Of a DNA stretch of 60,643 bases, positions 51,712 through 60,042 are shown in pieces. This stretch comes from JBGSMF01 sp964651475 (GTDB taxonomy: Bacteria; Chloroflexota; Anaerolineae; Fen-1058), in assembly GCA_964651475.1 (NCBI GenBank), contig CAZYXV010000024.1, forward strand, positions 1 through 60,643. Reading direction: 5' to 3'. Position 1 is the stretch's first letter; each line of letters starts with the position of its first letter. Position numbers and translations under genes: made by a program. A model generated the notes under the pieces. It saw only the letters and a program-made list of their open reading frames with translations, searched no databases and had not been told where the DNA came from.

Positions 51712-52080
51712 ATGTATCCAGATAGTGAAATTTTGTTTCCAAACCGGTGTATCCGGCAACTGGCTGGCTTGCGAGGAGCAGAGTGGGACCGGCTGGTCGA
51801 AGAGATTACGTCGTTGCCAGAGCCGCACGAGGATAGCTTGTCATTTTCGTTGATGATGATCAAGTTGGGCAGTTGCCTGACGTGCGACCTGGATAGCTAC
51901 CGTGCGTCTTTGGGCTGCGCCACGTGCGCCAAGCGTACTGTGGCCGGCTTTAAGGGGTCGGATGCTTTGCTGCGCAAGCGCTTTGAAGAAGCGCGCGTGG
52001 AAGTGCGCGCCTACCTCAAAGAGAGTGGGCAAGAAGACGTGCCGGTCAAAAAGCCGAACAAGCGCTCGTCAAAAAAATAA
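51712..52080 (+). CDS. Hypothetical protein with Cys pairs
   Basis: A 122-residue soluble protein I do not recognise. It has a basic C-terminal tail and two Cys pairs (CLTC and CATCAKR), separated by about 14 residues, that could bind zinc or an Fe-S cluster. The middle helix MMIKLGSCLTCDLDSY resembles a short metal-binding motif. Start at 51712, overlapped by an out-of-frame ATG at 51708. A promoter lies upstream at 51631 and a strong terminator follows at 52097, so it is a single-gene unit. Confidence 0.72.
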   Translation: MYPDSEILFPNRCIRQLAGLRGAEWDRLVEEITSLPEPHEDSLSFSLMMIKLGSCLTCDLDSYRASLGCATCAKRTVAGFKGSDALLRKRFEEARVEVRAYLKESGQEDVPVKKPNKRSSKK

Positions 52081-52096
52081 GCGTAAGGTGTAAGAT

Positions 52097-52135
52097 AAAA
52101 GGTAGAAAGTAGGCCAGTCTGCTTTCTACCTTTTT
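52097..52135 (+). terminator. Intrinsic terminator
   Basis: GGTAGAAAG (52101-52109), a 12-base loop and CTTTCTACC (52122-52130) are followed by TTTTT. Flanking A/T pairs extend the stem. It ends the unit of the hypothetical gene before the glycosidase-like gene. Confidence 0.85.
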
Positions 52136-52144
52136 ACTTTTGCG

Positions 52145-53413
52145 ATGAATAAACCCGTGTTCTTTAGATGGATGGCGCTGGCGGCGGCCATTGTGGCCGC
52201 GGCGGCGTTGGCGTGGCAGTGGGCCGGGCCAGCGTGGGCGTTTGAGCTGACGGGCGAATACGAAACGCTGCCCCAGGTTCGCGGCTTGCTGCAATCGCTT
52301 TCCAACCTCACCCGCGCGCAGCCGGTCACGCGCGCGGATGCGCCGATGCGTTTTATTCCCTCCAATCGCTACGGCGTCAATACTTTTCTCGAACAAGAAG
52401 TCGAGCCTGAAAAGCGCGAACGCGCCATGGCCATGATCGCCGAGGCGGGCTTTGGCTGGATACGCCAAGAGTTTGCCTGGGCCGATATCGAGATTTCTGC
52501 CAAAGGTGATTTTTGGGACCACAAGTGGGATCACAGCGCGTGGGACAAGTACGATAACATTGCGGAACTGGCCGAAAAATATGGCGTTAACATCATGGCC
52601 CGCCTGACCAGCCCGCCGGCCTGGTCGCGCGCGGATGGCAACGCGCGAGGCGCGTTTGCGCCGCCGGATAATGCCGAGGACTATGCTGATTTTGTCGAAG
52701 CGATTATTCGCCGCTATGGCAAGCGGTTGGGCGCGGTGCAAATCTGGAACGAGCCGAACCTCACGCCAGAGTGGGGCGATTGCCCGGCGTGCGGCGTAGA
52801 CCCGGAAGCCTACACGCGCTTGCTGTGCGCGGCTTACCAGCGCGCCAAGTCGGTTGACCCTGATATGGTGGTCGTTTCCGGCGCATTGGGCCAAACGCTC
52901 ACGCTCAATCGCTTTCCGCCCGGCGGCGGCATGAACGAATTTATTTTTTTGCAGCGGATGTACGACGCCGGCGCGGGCGCGTGTTTTGACGTGTTGAGCG
53001 TGAATGATTACGGCTTGTATTCCGGCCCCACCGACCGGCGGCTGCGCTTTAACGTCACCAACTTTTCGCGCCCGATGTACCTGCGCGACGTAATGGTGAA
53101 AAACGGCGACGCTCACAAGCCGATCTGGATTGCCGAAGTGGGGTGGAATGCCATACCGGACGATCCGACGATTATTCAATGGGGCGAGTTTGGGCGGGTG
53201 ACGCAGCAGCAGCAGGGCGAGTACCTGGTGCGGGCCTACCAGCGCATCGAGCGAGAATGGTCGTGGGTCGGCGTGGCGTTCGCGTGGTTCTTCAAGCCGG
53301 CCGACGATCACGAGCGCAACCAGGCCAAATACTATTTCCGCCTGGTGGACCCCGACTTTACGCCGCTGCCGGCCTACCAGGCGTTTAAACGCTACGCTGG
53401 CGAAACCAGGTGA
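52145..53413 (+). CDS. Exported clan-A glycoside hydrolase-like protein
   Basis: A 422-residue protein with an N-terminal membrane or signal segment (MALAAAIVAAAALAWQWAG) and a TIM-barrel domain of the GH5/GH39 type. Candidate catalytic Glu residues are in VQIWNEPNL (acid/base) and IWIAEVGWN (nucleophile). The barrel motif GFGWIRQEFAWADIE is also typical. Its stop lies 13 bases ahead of the GT39 gene, so a shared transcript for glycan processing is plausible. It resembles the lipoprotein at 31987. Confidence 0.85.
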   Translation: MNKPVFFRWMALAAAIVAAAALAWQWAGPAWAFELTGEYETLPQVRGLLQSLSNLTRAQPVTRADAPMRFIPSNRYGVNTFLEQEVEPEKRERAMAMIAEAGFGWIRQEFAWADIEISAKGDFWDHKWDHSAWDKYDNIAELAEKYGVNIMARLTSPPAWSRADGNARGAFAPPDNAEDYADFVEAIIRRYGKRLGAVQIWNEPNLTPEWGDCPACGVDPEAYTRLLCAAYQRAKSVDPDMVVVSGALGQTLTLNRFPPGGGMNEFIFLQRMYDAGAGACFDVLSVNDYGLYSGPTDRRLRFNVTNFSRPMYLRDVMVKNGDAHKPIWIAEVGWNAIPDDPTIIQWGEFGRVTQQQQGEYLVRAYQRIEREWSWVGVAFAWFFKPADDHERNQAKYYFRLVDPDFTPLPAYQAFKRYAGETR

Positions 53414-53426
53414 CCGGAGTGCGACT

Positions 53427-55415
53427 ATGACCGAAGCGCGGCCCCTGGCCCGCCATATCCCCAGGCTCGTACTTGTGCTCATCATCTTGCTGGCGGCCTT
53501 GCTGCGTTTTTACCAGTTGGATGCTCAGAGCTTTTGGCACGACGAGGGCAACTCGGCGCGCCTGGCCGAGCGCACGCTGCAATCCATCACCGTCGGCACG
53601 GCCAGCGATATTCACCCCCCGCTCTATTATTACGCGCTGCACTTTTGGCGCGCCGCTTTTGGCTGCAGCGAGTTTGCGCTGCGAGCGCTTTCGGCAGCGG
53701 CGGGAGTGCTGCTGGTGTGGATGATTTACCTCATCGGCCGGCAGTTGTTCGACGAGCCGACGGCGTTGGCGGCGGCGTTGATCGCGGCGGTCAACCCGTT
53801 TCAGATTTACTATTCGCAAGAGGCGCGCATGTACGCGCTGCAGGCGATGTGGGCGGCGGTCTCTACGCATGGCTTGCTTCAAATTTTCCCCGCGACCGCC
53901 ATGGGTGAATCGGCAAATCTCAAATCCCCATTCTTGTTCTCCCACCTTCGACCTTCCACTTTCCACTTTATACTTTTTGCGTATTATGTCCTCGCCTCCG
54001 CCGCCGGGTTGTACACCCAGTACACATTCGCGTTTGTGTTGATCGTTCACAACCTGTTTGTGTTGGTTCGTTTGATTGCGGAGCGCGAGGGATGGCTGCG
54101 GCGCGGGATGGCCTGGGCGGCGGCGCAGGCGGCGATTGTGATTTTGTATCTGCCGTGGCTGCCGGTGGCTCTTTCTCGCACGCGAGGATGGGGCATCGAG
54201 CCGGAAACCTACCAGCTTGGCGCGGCGCTTTTAGACGTGGCGCGCCTGTTTGCGTATGGCGTAACCTTGCCGACGGCTCAGGCGGGGGCAGGGCTGGTTG
54301 CCACGGGCCTGTTGGTGTTGGCCGGGCTGTGGCCTGGAAAAAGAGCCGAGGCGGCGTGGCCCACGGGGTTATTGGCGCTTTGGTGGTTAGTGCCTGTAGC
54401 CTTAATGTTTGGCATAGGATTGTATCGCGAGGCTTATCTCAAGTTTCTGCTAATGTCCAGCGCGCCGGTTTGCTTGCTGGCGGCGCGCGGCGCCGTAAAC
54501 GCCTGGCGGGCCGCCGCGCGCTACAGGCCGTTCCAAGAAATGAAGGGGGCGGGGTCGCCCGCGCAAGCCTGGCAGGGATTTGTATTGAGCCTGGCGGTGC
54601 TGGCGGCGATGCCGCTGCCCCAATCGCTATTGAATTTGTATTTCGACCCGGCCTACGCGCGGGACGACTATCGCGGCATTGCGCAATTTGTGCGCCGCAC
54701 TGAACGAGCGGGTGACGCGGTGTTGCTCATCGCGCCCAATCAATGGGAAGTATTCACTTACTATTACACGGATGCCGAGCGCGTGTATGCGATGGCGCGC
54801 TCGCCCGATCCAGTTGAAGCGGACGCCGAGCTGCGCCGCATCACTGCCAAACACCCGCGTTTGTTTGTAGTGTATTGGGGTGATTTTCAGGCCGACCCGC
54901 ACCGGGTTTACGAGTCTTGGCTTGGAAAATATACGTACAAGACCGGCGACGAGTGGTGGGGCGACGTTCGGGTGGCGATGTATGTTGCGCCGCTGGCGGC
55001 AGCCGATACGCCGCAACATTCCCTGGATGTTCGTTTCGGCGATGCGATTACGTTGCTTGGTTACACGCTGCTCACGCCTCAACTGAGCGCCGGGGGTGCG
55101 GTTCAATTGGCGCTCTTTTGGCAAGCCAGCGCCCCCATTGCAGAACGTTACAAGGTCTTTGTCCACGTGTTGGATGCCGGGGGGCGCATTGTGGCCCAGG
55201 TTGACCGCGAACCGGGCGTGGATTTGGCGCCGACAACCATTTGGAAGCCCGGCGAGATGGTCATAGATCGCTATGGCGTGCCTGTGCCGGTGGATGCGCC
55301 GGGCGGGACGTATACGCTGGTCGTTGGCCTGTACGATTTTGGCGGCGCTCGCCTGCCCATCACGCAAGGCGGGCAGGGGGATGCGCTGCACCTGAGCGAT
55401 ATTGAGGTCAGATGA
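53427..55415 (+). CDS. GT39-type membrane glycosyltransferase
   Basis: A 662-residue PMT_2-type transferase. The first loop after TM1 has FWHDEGNSAR (the conserved acidic pair) followed by DIHPPLYYYAL; YYSQEARMYAL is the second loop motif. About ten membrane helices extend to 390, then a soluble region with SLDVRFGDAITLLGY and a beta-sandwich-like tail to the end. It probably uses a polyprenyl-phosphate sugar donor. It follows the glycosidase-like gene closely and is followed by the DUF951 gene. Confidence 0.9.
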   Translation: MTEARPLARHIPRLVLVLIILLAALLRFYQLDAQSFWHDEGNSARLAERTLQSITVGTASDIHPPLYYYALHFWRAAFGCSEFALRALSAAAGVLLVWMIYLIGRQLFDEPTALAAALIAAVNPFQIYYSQEARMYALQAMWAAVSTHGLLQIFPATAMGESANLKSPFLFSHLRPSTFHFILFAYYVLASAAGLYTQYTFAFVLIVHNLFVLVRLIAEREGWLRRGMAWAAAQAAIVILYLPWLPVALSRTRGWGIEPETYQLGAALLDVARLFAYGVTLPTAQAGAGLVATGLLVLAGLWPGKRAEAAWPTGLLALWWLVPVALMFGIGLYREAYLKFLLMSSAPVCLLAARGAVNAWRAAARYRPFQEMKGAGSPAQAWQGFVLSLAVLAAMPLPQSLLNLYFDPAYARDDYRGIAQFVRRTERAGDAVLLIAPNQWEVFTYYYTDAERVYAMARSPDPVEADAELRRITAKHPRLFVVYWGDFQADPHRVYESWLGKYTYKTGDEWWGDVRVAMYVAPLAAADTPQHSLDVRFGDAITLLGYTLLTPQLSAGGAVQLALFWQASAPIAERYKVFVHVLDAGGRIVAQVDREPGVDLAPTTIWKPGEMVIDRYGVPVPVDAPGGTYTLVVGLYDFGGARLPITQGGQGDALHLSDIEVR

Positions 55416-55416
55416 G

Positions 55417-55647
55417 ATGCCGGTAGAAGTGTTCCTGGGCGACGTGGTGCGCTTGCGCAAGCCGCACCCGTGCGGCGGATACGAGTGGACGGTAGTGCGG
55501 CTGGGCGCGGATATCGGCCTGGTGTGCGCCACGTGCGGGCGGCGGGTGTTGTTGCCCCGGCGCGAATTTGAAAAGCGGCTGAAAAAGTTTGTGGGGCGCG
55601 GGACGCCTGCGCCCAAGCCCGACGACGCGCCAGACTCGCCTGCATAG
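55417..55647 (+). CDS. DUF951 family protein
   Basis: A 76-residue protein with the DUF951 signature GDVVRLRKPHPCGGYEWTVVRLGADIGLVC and a following CGRRVLLPRREFEKRLKK. The three Cys may bind zinc. Family function unknown. The ATG at 55417 has GAGGT eight bases upstream; a TTG at 55402 would overlap the previous gene. Translation is likely coupled to the GT39 gene. Confidence 0.9.
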   Translation: MPVEVFLGDVVRLRKPHPCGGYEWTVVRLGADIGLVCATCGRRVLLPRREFEKRLKKFVGRGTPAPKPDDAPDSPA

Positions 55648-55656
55648 TGAAAACTT

Positions 55657-56430
55657 TTATTGTTTGAGCAGAACGGTGCTTTCTCGATAGGTTTGCCCAA
55701 AGACGGCCGCGGTGATCAACGATAGATAAAACCCGATGGGCGCCACGAGAAAGGGGATGAGGAAGCATAGGATAACGGTGTAGTAGGTTATCATCAGGAT
55801 CGTGTAAAAGATAAAGAGCAATCCTCCAATGATGACCCAGGCGATAAAATAACCTAGCTTATTGGCGCGCAGAAGGGGCCACCACTCGCGCGCGCGGAAG
55901 GCTGCTGATAGCGTGTCTTGGGCCACCATATAGCTGATGGCTGCGGGCAGGGGAATGGAACCCAAGAGCATAAGCGCCATGCCCAATGCCATCGAGACGA
56001 ACATGATGACCATGTTGCCAAAGGTCATCAATAGGAATAGCGCCACGGTGCTGGCGCTCTCTTCGATATTCGCTATCGAGAGCGGGGCGATAATGCTCAA
56101 GATAAAATACAGCCCCATGCCGCCAAACATGACGATAACTCCAGGCAGCATGTACACCATGCTCACCAGGAACAGGCGCAGCCCATCTAACCCCAACTTG
56201 CCCAGGTCATTCCAGGCAGGCAAGGTCAACTCCTGGCCCTTAATGGCCTGCCGCATAATTTGCAAAGCATAACCGCTGGTAAAGAGCGTGGGCACAACTG
56301 GCACGAATGAACCGGCGAATACAAGCGCAGCTCCGGTGATAAACCGGCCTCGCCAGTCTGGACCTTGAAATGGAAACTTGAAAAGCGCTTTAAGCGAGGC
56401 GCTTGTCAGTGCTTCGGATACCTCGGACAT
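55657..56430 (-). CDS. DUF4013 membrane protein
   Basis: A 257-residue polytopic membrane protein with about six hydrophobic segments, beginning FPFQGPDWRGRFITGAALVF, and LPAWNDLGKLGLDGLRLFLVSMVY, the DUF4013 region. Function unknown. GGGAGGT before the ATG at 56430 fixes the start. The upstream methyltransferase gene ends one base before it, so the two form an operon. Confidence 0.85.
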   Translation of the reverse strand: MSEVSEALTSASLKALFKFPFQGPDWRGRFITGAALVFAGSFVPVVPTLFTSGYALQIMRQAIKGQELTLPAWNDLGKLGLDGLRLFLVSMVYMLPGVIVMFGGMGLYFILSIIAPLSIANIEESASTVALFLLMTFGNMVIMFVSMALGMALMLLGSIPLPAAISYMVAQDTLSAAFRAREWWPLLRANKLGYFIAWVIIGGLLFIFYTILMITYYTVILCFLIPFLVAPIGFYLSLITAAVFGQTYRESTVLLKQ

Positions 56431-56431
56431 A

Positions 56432-57085
56432 TTAACCTCCCATCGTTTCGTAAGGCTTTTTGAAATGCGCCGTGTACGAGACCGCGTTCCCAAAGAACGC
56501 TTGCTCGACGAACCCCATCGCCTCCGCTGCCTGCCGGACGTGCTCGCGCCGCTGGAAATGCGGGTCGGCGATGACTTCGGTCACGGAAAGCAAGCCGCCT
56601 AGCTTGAGACTGTCGAAAATCTCGGCCAGCGCAGTCCGTTGATCGGGAATTTCGCCCAGCACGGTGACCAACAGCGCCCGGTCATATTCGCCGCGGGACA
56701 GTTTCCCTTCCCCCGCCGCGCCTTGGACAAAGTGGATGTTTTCCAGGCGTTCCGCCTGCGCTTTGACCTGACCGCGCTGCAACATGCCCAACTGGATGTC
56801 AAAGGCGGTCACTTTGCCGCTCGGTCCGACTCGTTTTGCCAGGGGGATGGTCAATCGCCCCGGCCCGCAGCCAAAATCCAGGACCTTCATCCCCGGTTCG
56901 AGACCCAGGTGTTTGATGATTTCACGGGCGCTATTGTTTCTAAAGATTGGGTTGTCCAGCTCGACCAGCCAGGCCAGCCATGCAGGGCAAGGCAACGAAG
57001 CGCGGCGCGAAGATAACCGCCAGATGGCGCCCGCGAGGCCAAGCAGCACAAGCGCTATCAGCAAAGTATAGATCGGTTGAGACAT
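56432..57085 (-). CDS. Membrane-anchored class I SAM methyltransferase
   Basis: A 217-residue protein with an N-terminal hydrophobic helix (YTLLIALVLLGLAGAIWRL) and a Rossmann-type methyltransferase domain: motif I VLDFGCGPGRLTIPLA, motif II VTAFDIQ and motif IV-like YDRALLVTVLGEIPD. It probably methylates a small molecule at the membrane. The start at 57085 follows AGGAAAGGGA. It is the first gene of the pair with the DUF4013 protein. Confidence 0.88.
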   Translation of the reverse strand: MSQPIYTLLIALVLLGLAGAIWRLSSRRASLPCPAWLAWLVELDNPIFRNNSAREIIKHLGLEPGMKVLDFGCGPGRLTIPLAKRVGPSGKVTAFDIQLGMLQRGQVKAQAERLENIHFVQGAAGEGKLSRGEYDRALLVTVLGEIPDQRTALAEIFDSLKLGGLLSVTEVIADPHFQRREHVRQAAEAMGFVEQAFFGNAVSYTAHFKKPYETMGG

Positions 57086-57149
57086 GCTTGTCCCTTTCCT
57101 GCGACGCGAGGCGACCGCATCGTTGATTCGTACCACCCCAATAATCCGG

Positions 57150-57207
57150 TGTAGGGGCAGGCCTTGCGCCTGTCCTCCGAGGTCAACCGCAAGGGATTGC
57201 CCCTACA
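57150..57207. repeat. Palindromic repeat (GTAGGGGC type)
   Basis: TGTAGGGGCA (57150-57159) and TGCCCCTACA (57198-57207) are perfect inverted arms around a GC-rich interior. Such elements are common dispersed repeats in Cyanobacteria and Chloroflexota. It lies in the 146-base gap between the methyltransferase and the small secreted protein. Confidence 0.7.
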
Positions 57208-57231
57208 TTTTGATTGGTCATGCCAGGGGAA

Positions 57232-57513
57232 TCATTCGCGCAGGATCAGCGGCAAGAAAACCTTATAGCTGCCGGCCGCGCCCCAGTGCCCGCCTGTGAC
57301 GCAGTACACGCCGCCTTGCATGGCGGCGCTGGCGTCGGGTTGCCCGATGGCGCCGGTGACGGTGTAACGGCCGGCCGCGCTGGCGCCGCCGCCGTTATCG
57401 AGCGTCCACCAATCCACGCGATAGCCATTCGCCTGCGCGGCGACCAACGTGCTCAACGCGCCGAGCAGCAAGAGCAGCAGGGTCAACGCTAAACTGATGC
57501 GTGATTTAGACAT
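57232..57513 (-). CDS. Small secreted protein with FLPLIL tail
   Basis: A 93-residue exported protein: signal peptide LALTLLLLLLGALSTLVAA, a short beta domain with VDWWTLDNGGG and VTGAIGQPDAS, and the tail KVFLPLILRE. In Anaerolineae many exported proteins end in a V-x-LP-LV/IL tail that may be a sorting signal. The W-T-DNGGG and GxIGQPDA pattern is a recurring secreted domain. Function unknown. It lies 16 bases after the larger secreted protein gene. Confidence 0.78.
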   Translation of the reverse strand: MSKSRISLALTLLLLLLGALSTLVAAQANGYRVDWWTLDNGGGASAAGRYTVTGAIGQPDASAAMQGGVYCVTGGHWGAAGSYKVFLPLILRE

Positions 57514-57528
57514 GGGTGTTCCTCGCGT

Positions 57529-58596
57529 TTATGGCTCGGCCAGATACGTGATTTCGGCCCCGACGACGTACATATCGCCGCCATAGGTCTCGTCATTAGG
57601 GACTGCGATGCCGCGCTCAAAGTAGAAAAACCACATGGGATTATCATTAAAGTCATTACCTGTGGTTACGTTGGTGCCAAAGTGCCAGGCGCCGTAAATT
57701 TGGCTCCATTTTGAAACCCACGATTGGCTTTTCATCAAATAAAAGTGACCGCCGGCGTCCCCATAAGCAAGCAGGGCGGCGTCTTCTGTCGCGCCATAGT
57801 ATATCTGATCCCAGCCCGAGTCGGGATAATCTGGCGACAGGTTGAGTTTGCTGCCGCCCGCGTGCAAGCGCCACTGGACGCTACCCGATATGCCGCTTGT
57901 CGTCTGTAAAGCAAAGTAGAGCGTAACTGTGAAGGGCGTCGTTTGATCCCAGTCATCCGGCTGCGCAATGCCCAACCCGCCAAGTTGGGTCGTGTTGGGC
58001 CAGCGCAGTCCCTTTTCGGCCATGATGAGGTTGGAGCCGGGCGTGTAACTCATCGCGTTGGCGGGCACATAGAGGCTGCGCCAGTTGAGCTTGTCCGGTT
58101 TGTCGCTCACCCCATCCCAGGGAACGCTCTGGGCGGCGGTGGCGCTGCCGGCCTGGATGGCATAGCGCGCGTAGGGCGCTGGCGTGATGGCCTGGCGGGG
58201 CGTCAGGGTGGTGAAGGCGTCGCTGCTTCCGCCGGGGCGCACTGCGATTTCCAGGTAAAGCTGCTGGTTCCCGAAAATGTTGCCAAAATCCAGTTGCGCC
58301 GTGAACTGCCCCCGCGTAACAGAAACCGCCGTGAGGGTCAAGGGAACAGTCCCGGTCAAGGGCGAACCGTCCTCGACGACGTTATACAGCGTAAAGCGGA
58401 AATCATAGTTTCCGCTCGCCAGTGAGCCACCGTCTTGCAACTGACCCTGGTAGGTAAAGGCCGTGCCGAGCGCGGCCTGAGGCGCGGACGAGGACAGATC
58501 TTTGTCCCGCGCACTGACTTTTAACCACGAGAGTACACCTAGCGCGCATACCACGCCGACGATGAGACTGGATTTGAGTAGATTCCGTTTTTCCAT
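57529..58596 (-). CDS. Large secreted protein with FTYQGQL domain
   Basis: A 355-residue exported protein. It has a signal segment (LIVGVVCALGVLSWLKV) and a beta-rich domain beginning AFTYQGQLQDGG and NYDFRFTLYN, a module found in many Chloroflexota exported proteins. The C-terminal half holds repeated Trp and Gly and an extracellular-like YLAEP end. Function unknown. AAAGGGGA before 58596 fixes the start; a longer frame to 58695 is rejected. The likely promoter is at 58701-58728. Confidence 0.8.
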   Translation of the reverse strand: MEKRNLLKSSLIVGVVCALGVLSWLKVSARDKDLSSSAPQAALGTAFTYQGQLQDGGSLASGNYDFRFTLYNVVEDGSPLTGTVPLTLTAVSVTRGQFTAQLDFGNIFGNQQLYLEIAVRPGGSSDAFTTLTPRQAITPAPYARYAIQAGSATAAQSVPWDGVSDKPDKLNWRSLYVPANAMSYTPGSNLIMAEKGLRWPNTTQLGGLGIAQPDDWDQTTPFTVTLYFALQTTSGISGSVQWRLHAGGSKLNLSPDYPDSGWDQIYYGATEDAALLAYGDAGGHFYLMKSQSWVSKWSQIYGAWHFGTNVTTGNDFNDNPMWFFYFERGIAVPNDETYGGDMYVVGAEITYLAEP

Positions 58597-58700
58597 GTAT
58601 CCCCTTTCTGTATGGATAGTTGAGCCGAGCCTTGCGCAAAAATCCCCCGGTCCTGTGCCATAAACTGTCAGGCGCGCCCTTGAACCTGGCGGCATTGTCT

Positions 58701-58728
58701 ATATTAGCACAATATCCGGCGTTGGCAA
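58701..58728 (-). promoter_or_regulatory. Predicted promoter of the secreted-protein pair
   Basis: On the minus strand, TTGCCA (plus 58723-58728) and TAATAT (plus 58701-58706) are 16 bases apart, about 100 bases upstream of the start at 58596. The remaining gap to the tRNA promoter (58729-58857) shows no gene. Confidence 0.4.
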
Positions 58729-58857
58729 TCGCTTGAAATACGTTGCCTTTCCCCGCACTGCATAATTTTGCCCGCGCGCCTCAAACCGCACTTGGGCATT
58801 TTCGCCGGCGCGCAAGCCTACCGGCGTGTGCGCAAGTTATTCAATCCTTTCGCGCAT

Positions 58858-58885
58858 TTGACATACACGCCAAAGTGGGTATAAT
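58858..58885 (+). promoter_or_regulatory. Consensus promoter of tRNA-Lys
   Basis: TTGACA at 58858-58863 and TATAAT at 58880-58885 are 16 bases apart. The tRNA begins at 58901, so the expected start of transcription lies a few bases ahead of it. Confidence 0.75.
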
Positions 58886-58900
58886 GTTACCCGCATTGTC

Positions 58901-58974
58901 GGGCCGCTAGCTCAATTCGGCAGAGCAGGTGACTCTTAATCACTTGGTTACAGGTTCAAGTCCTGTGCGGCTCA
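58901..58974 (+). tRNA. tRNA-Lys (anticodon CTT)
   Basis: A 74-base cloverleaf: acceptor GGGCCGC/GCGGCTC, D-arm GCTC/GAGC, anticodon arm GGTGA-CTCTTAA-TCACT, T-arm ACAGG-TTCAAGT-CCTGT. The anticodon is CTT. CCA is not encoded. A truncated integrase begins about 195 bases downstream, so this gene is a probable attachment site. Confidence 0.93.
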
Positions 58975-58982
58975 CTTTCCCA

Positions 58983-59033
58983 AACCGGAGACCAACTTAT
59001 ATGGTCAAAACAGCCACCTAGTGGTCTCCGGTT
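58983..59033. repeat. Inverted repeat beside tRNA-Lys
   Basis: AACCGGAGACCA (58983-58994) and TGGTCTCCGGTT (59022-59033) are perfect 12-base arms with 27 bases between. The arms may end the tRNA transcript or be sites bound by an integrase. The partial motif AACCGGAGGA also occurs just ahead of the integrase start near 59153. Confidence 0.65.
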
Positions 59034-59169
59034 CAGCGATCGAGCCAATCCCCCATCAACCGATCGCCGAGTAATTTTTCCGCCTTCGGTACAAAAAAAG
59101 CCTCTGAAAATTTATCAGTACTGTTTACACATTATACGTACTGGAGAATCGAAACCGGAGGACAATTAA

Positions 59170-60042
59170 ATGAAACCCACAATCACCCTTCATCAAGCCA
59201 TTGATGGCTACCTGCTGGACGCTGCCGCCCGCCGGCTGAGCGCCGACGCCATCCACGGCTACAGCTACATCTTCAACCGGATGAAATTGTACTTCACCTC
59301 AGACCCAGCCATCACCAGCATCACATCCGACCAGGCGCGCCAATTCCTGGCCGCGCAGGATACACTCAGCAACACATCGCTGCATCACTTTCACGCTGCG
59401 ATGTCGTCGCTGTGGAAATGGGCGCTGCGCGATGGTCTCGCCGCCGAGAACATCATGCTCAGAATTCCCCCGCCCCGCCCAGAGGAAAAAGAAATCCAGC
59501 CATTCAGCAAAGAGGAAATAAAGGCCATGCTCGGCGCGCTGGAAACATCCACGCCCTACACGCGCCCTGGCAAGCGCGAATGCGCCCACGAAATCGGAAC
59601 AGCCACCCGCAACCGCGCCATCATACTCCTGATGCTCGATACAGGCATCCGCGCCACCGAACTGTGCGACATGCGCATCGCCGACGTGGACCTCAAAACC
59701 CGCCACATCATCGTGATGGGTAAGGGCAACAAGCAGCGCATCATCCCCATCTCCCCCCAAACTGGCCAGGCCGTATGGCGTTACCTCGCCACACGCAAAG
59801 ACGAACCCATAAACAAGCCGTTGTTCATCTCCAGCAATCTGACGCCGCTCAACCGGGATCGCCTCAATCACCTGATCCGAAACATCGGCCAGCGCGCCGG
59901 CGTCCAGGGCGCCCACCCCCACCGATTCAGGCACACCTTTGCCATCAACTACCTGCGGGCGTTGGTCATCGTTTCGGCCAAAAGCCATCAAGCGATGAGC
60001 GGCGCCAGATACGCTTTTCGCTCGGGCTGTGAGCGTTTCTGA
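59170..60042 (+). pseudogene. Tyrosine recombinase with C-terminus lost
   Basis: The first roughly 265 residues are a normal tyrosine recombinase: SAM-like DNA-binding N-terminal domain (LSADAIHGYSYIFNR), catalytic Arg in TGIRATELCDM, the Lys region KGNKQRIIPI, and HPHRFRHTFAINYLR with the H-x-x-R box. Shortly after, near 59960, the sequence stops matching the family: the last H/W region and the catalytic Tyr are missing and the frame runs into the convergent transposase gene. CGGAGGA precedes the ATG. Placement just downstream of tRNA-Lys marks the edge of an integrated element. The enzyme is probably inactive. Confidence 0.85.

Noticed and set aside
52046..53485. 479-residue minus-strand open frame opposite the glycosidase-like gene
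   Set aside because: It is fully antisense to a gene with clear catalytic motifs, is rich in Arg/His/Pro typical of GC-rich shadows and shows no domain.
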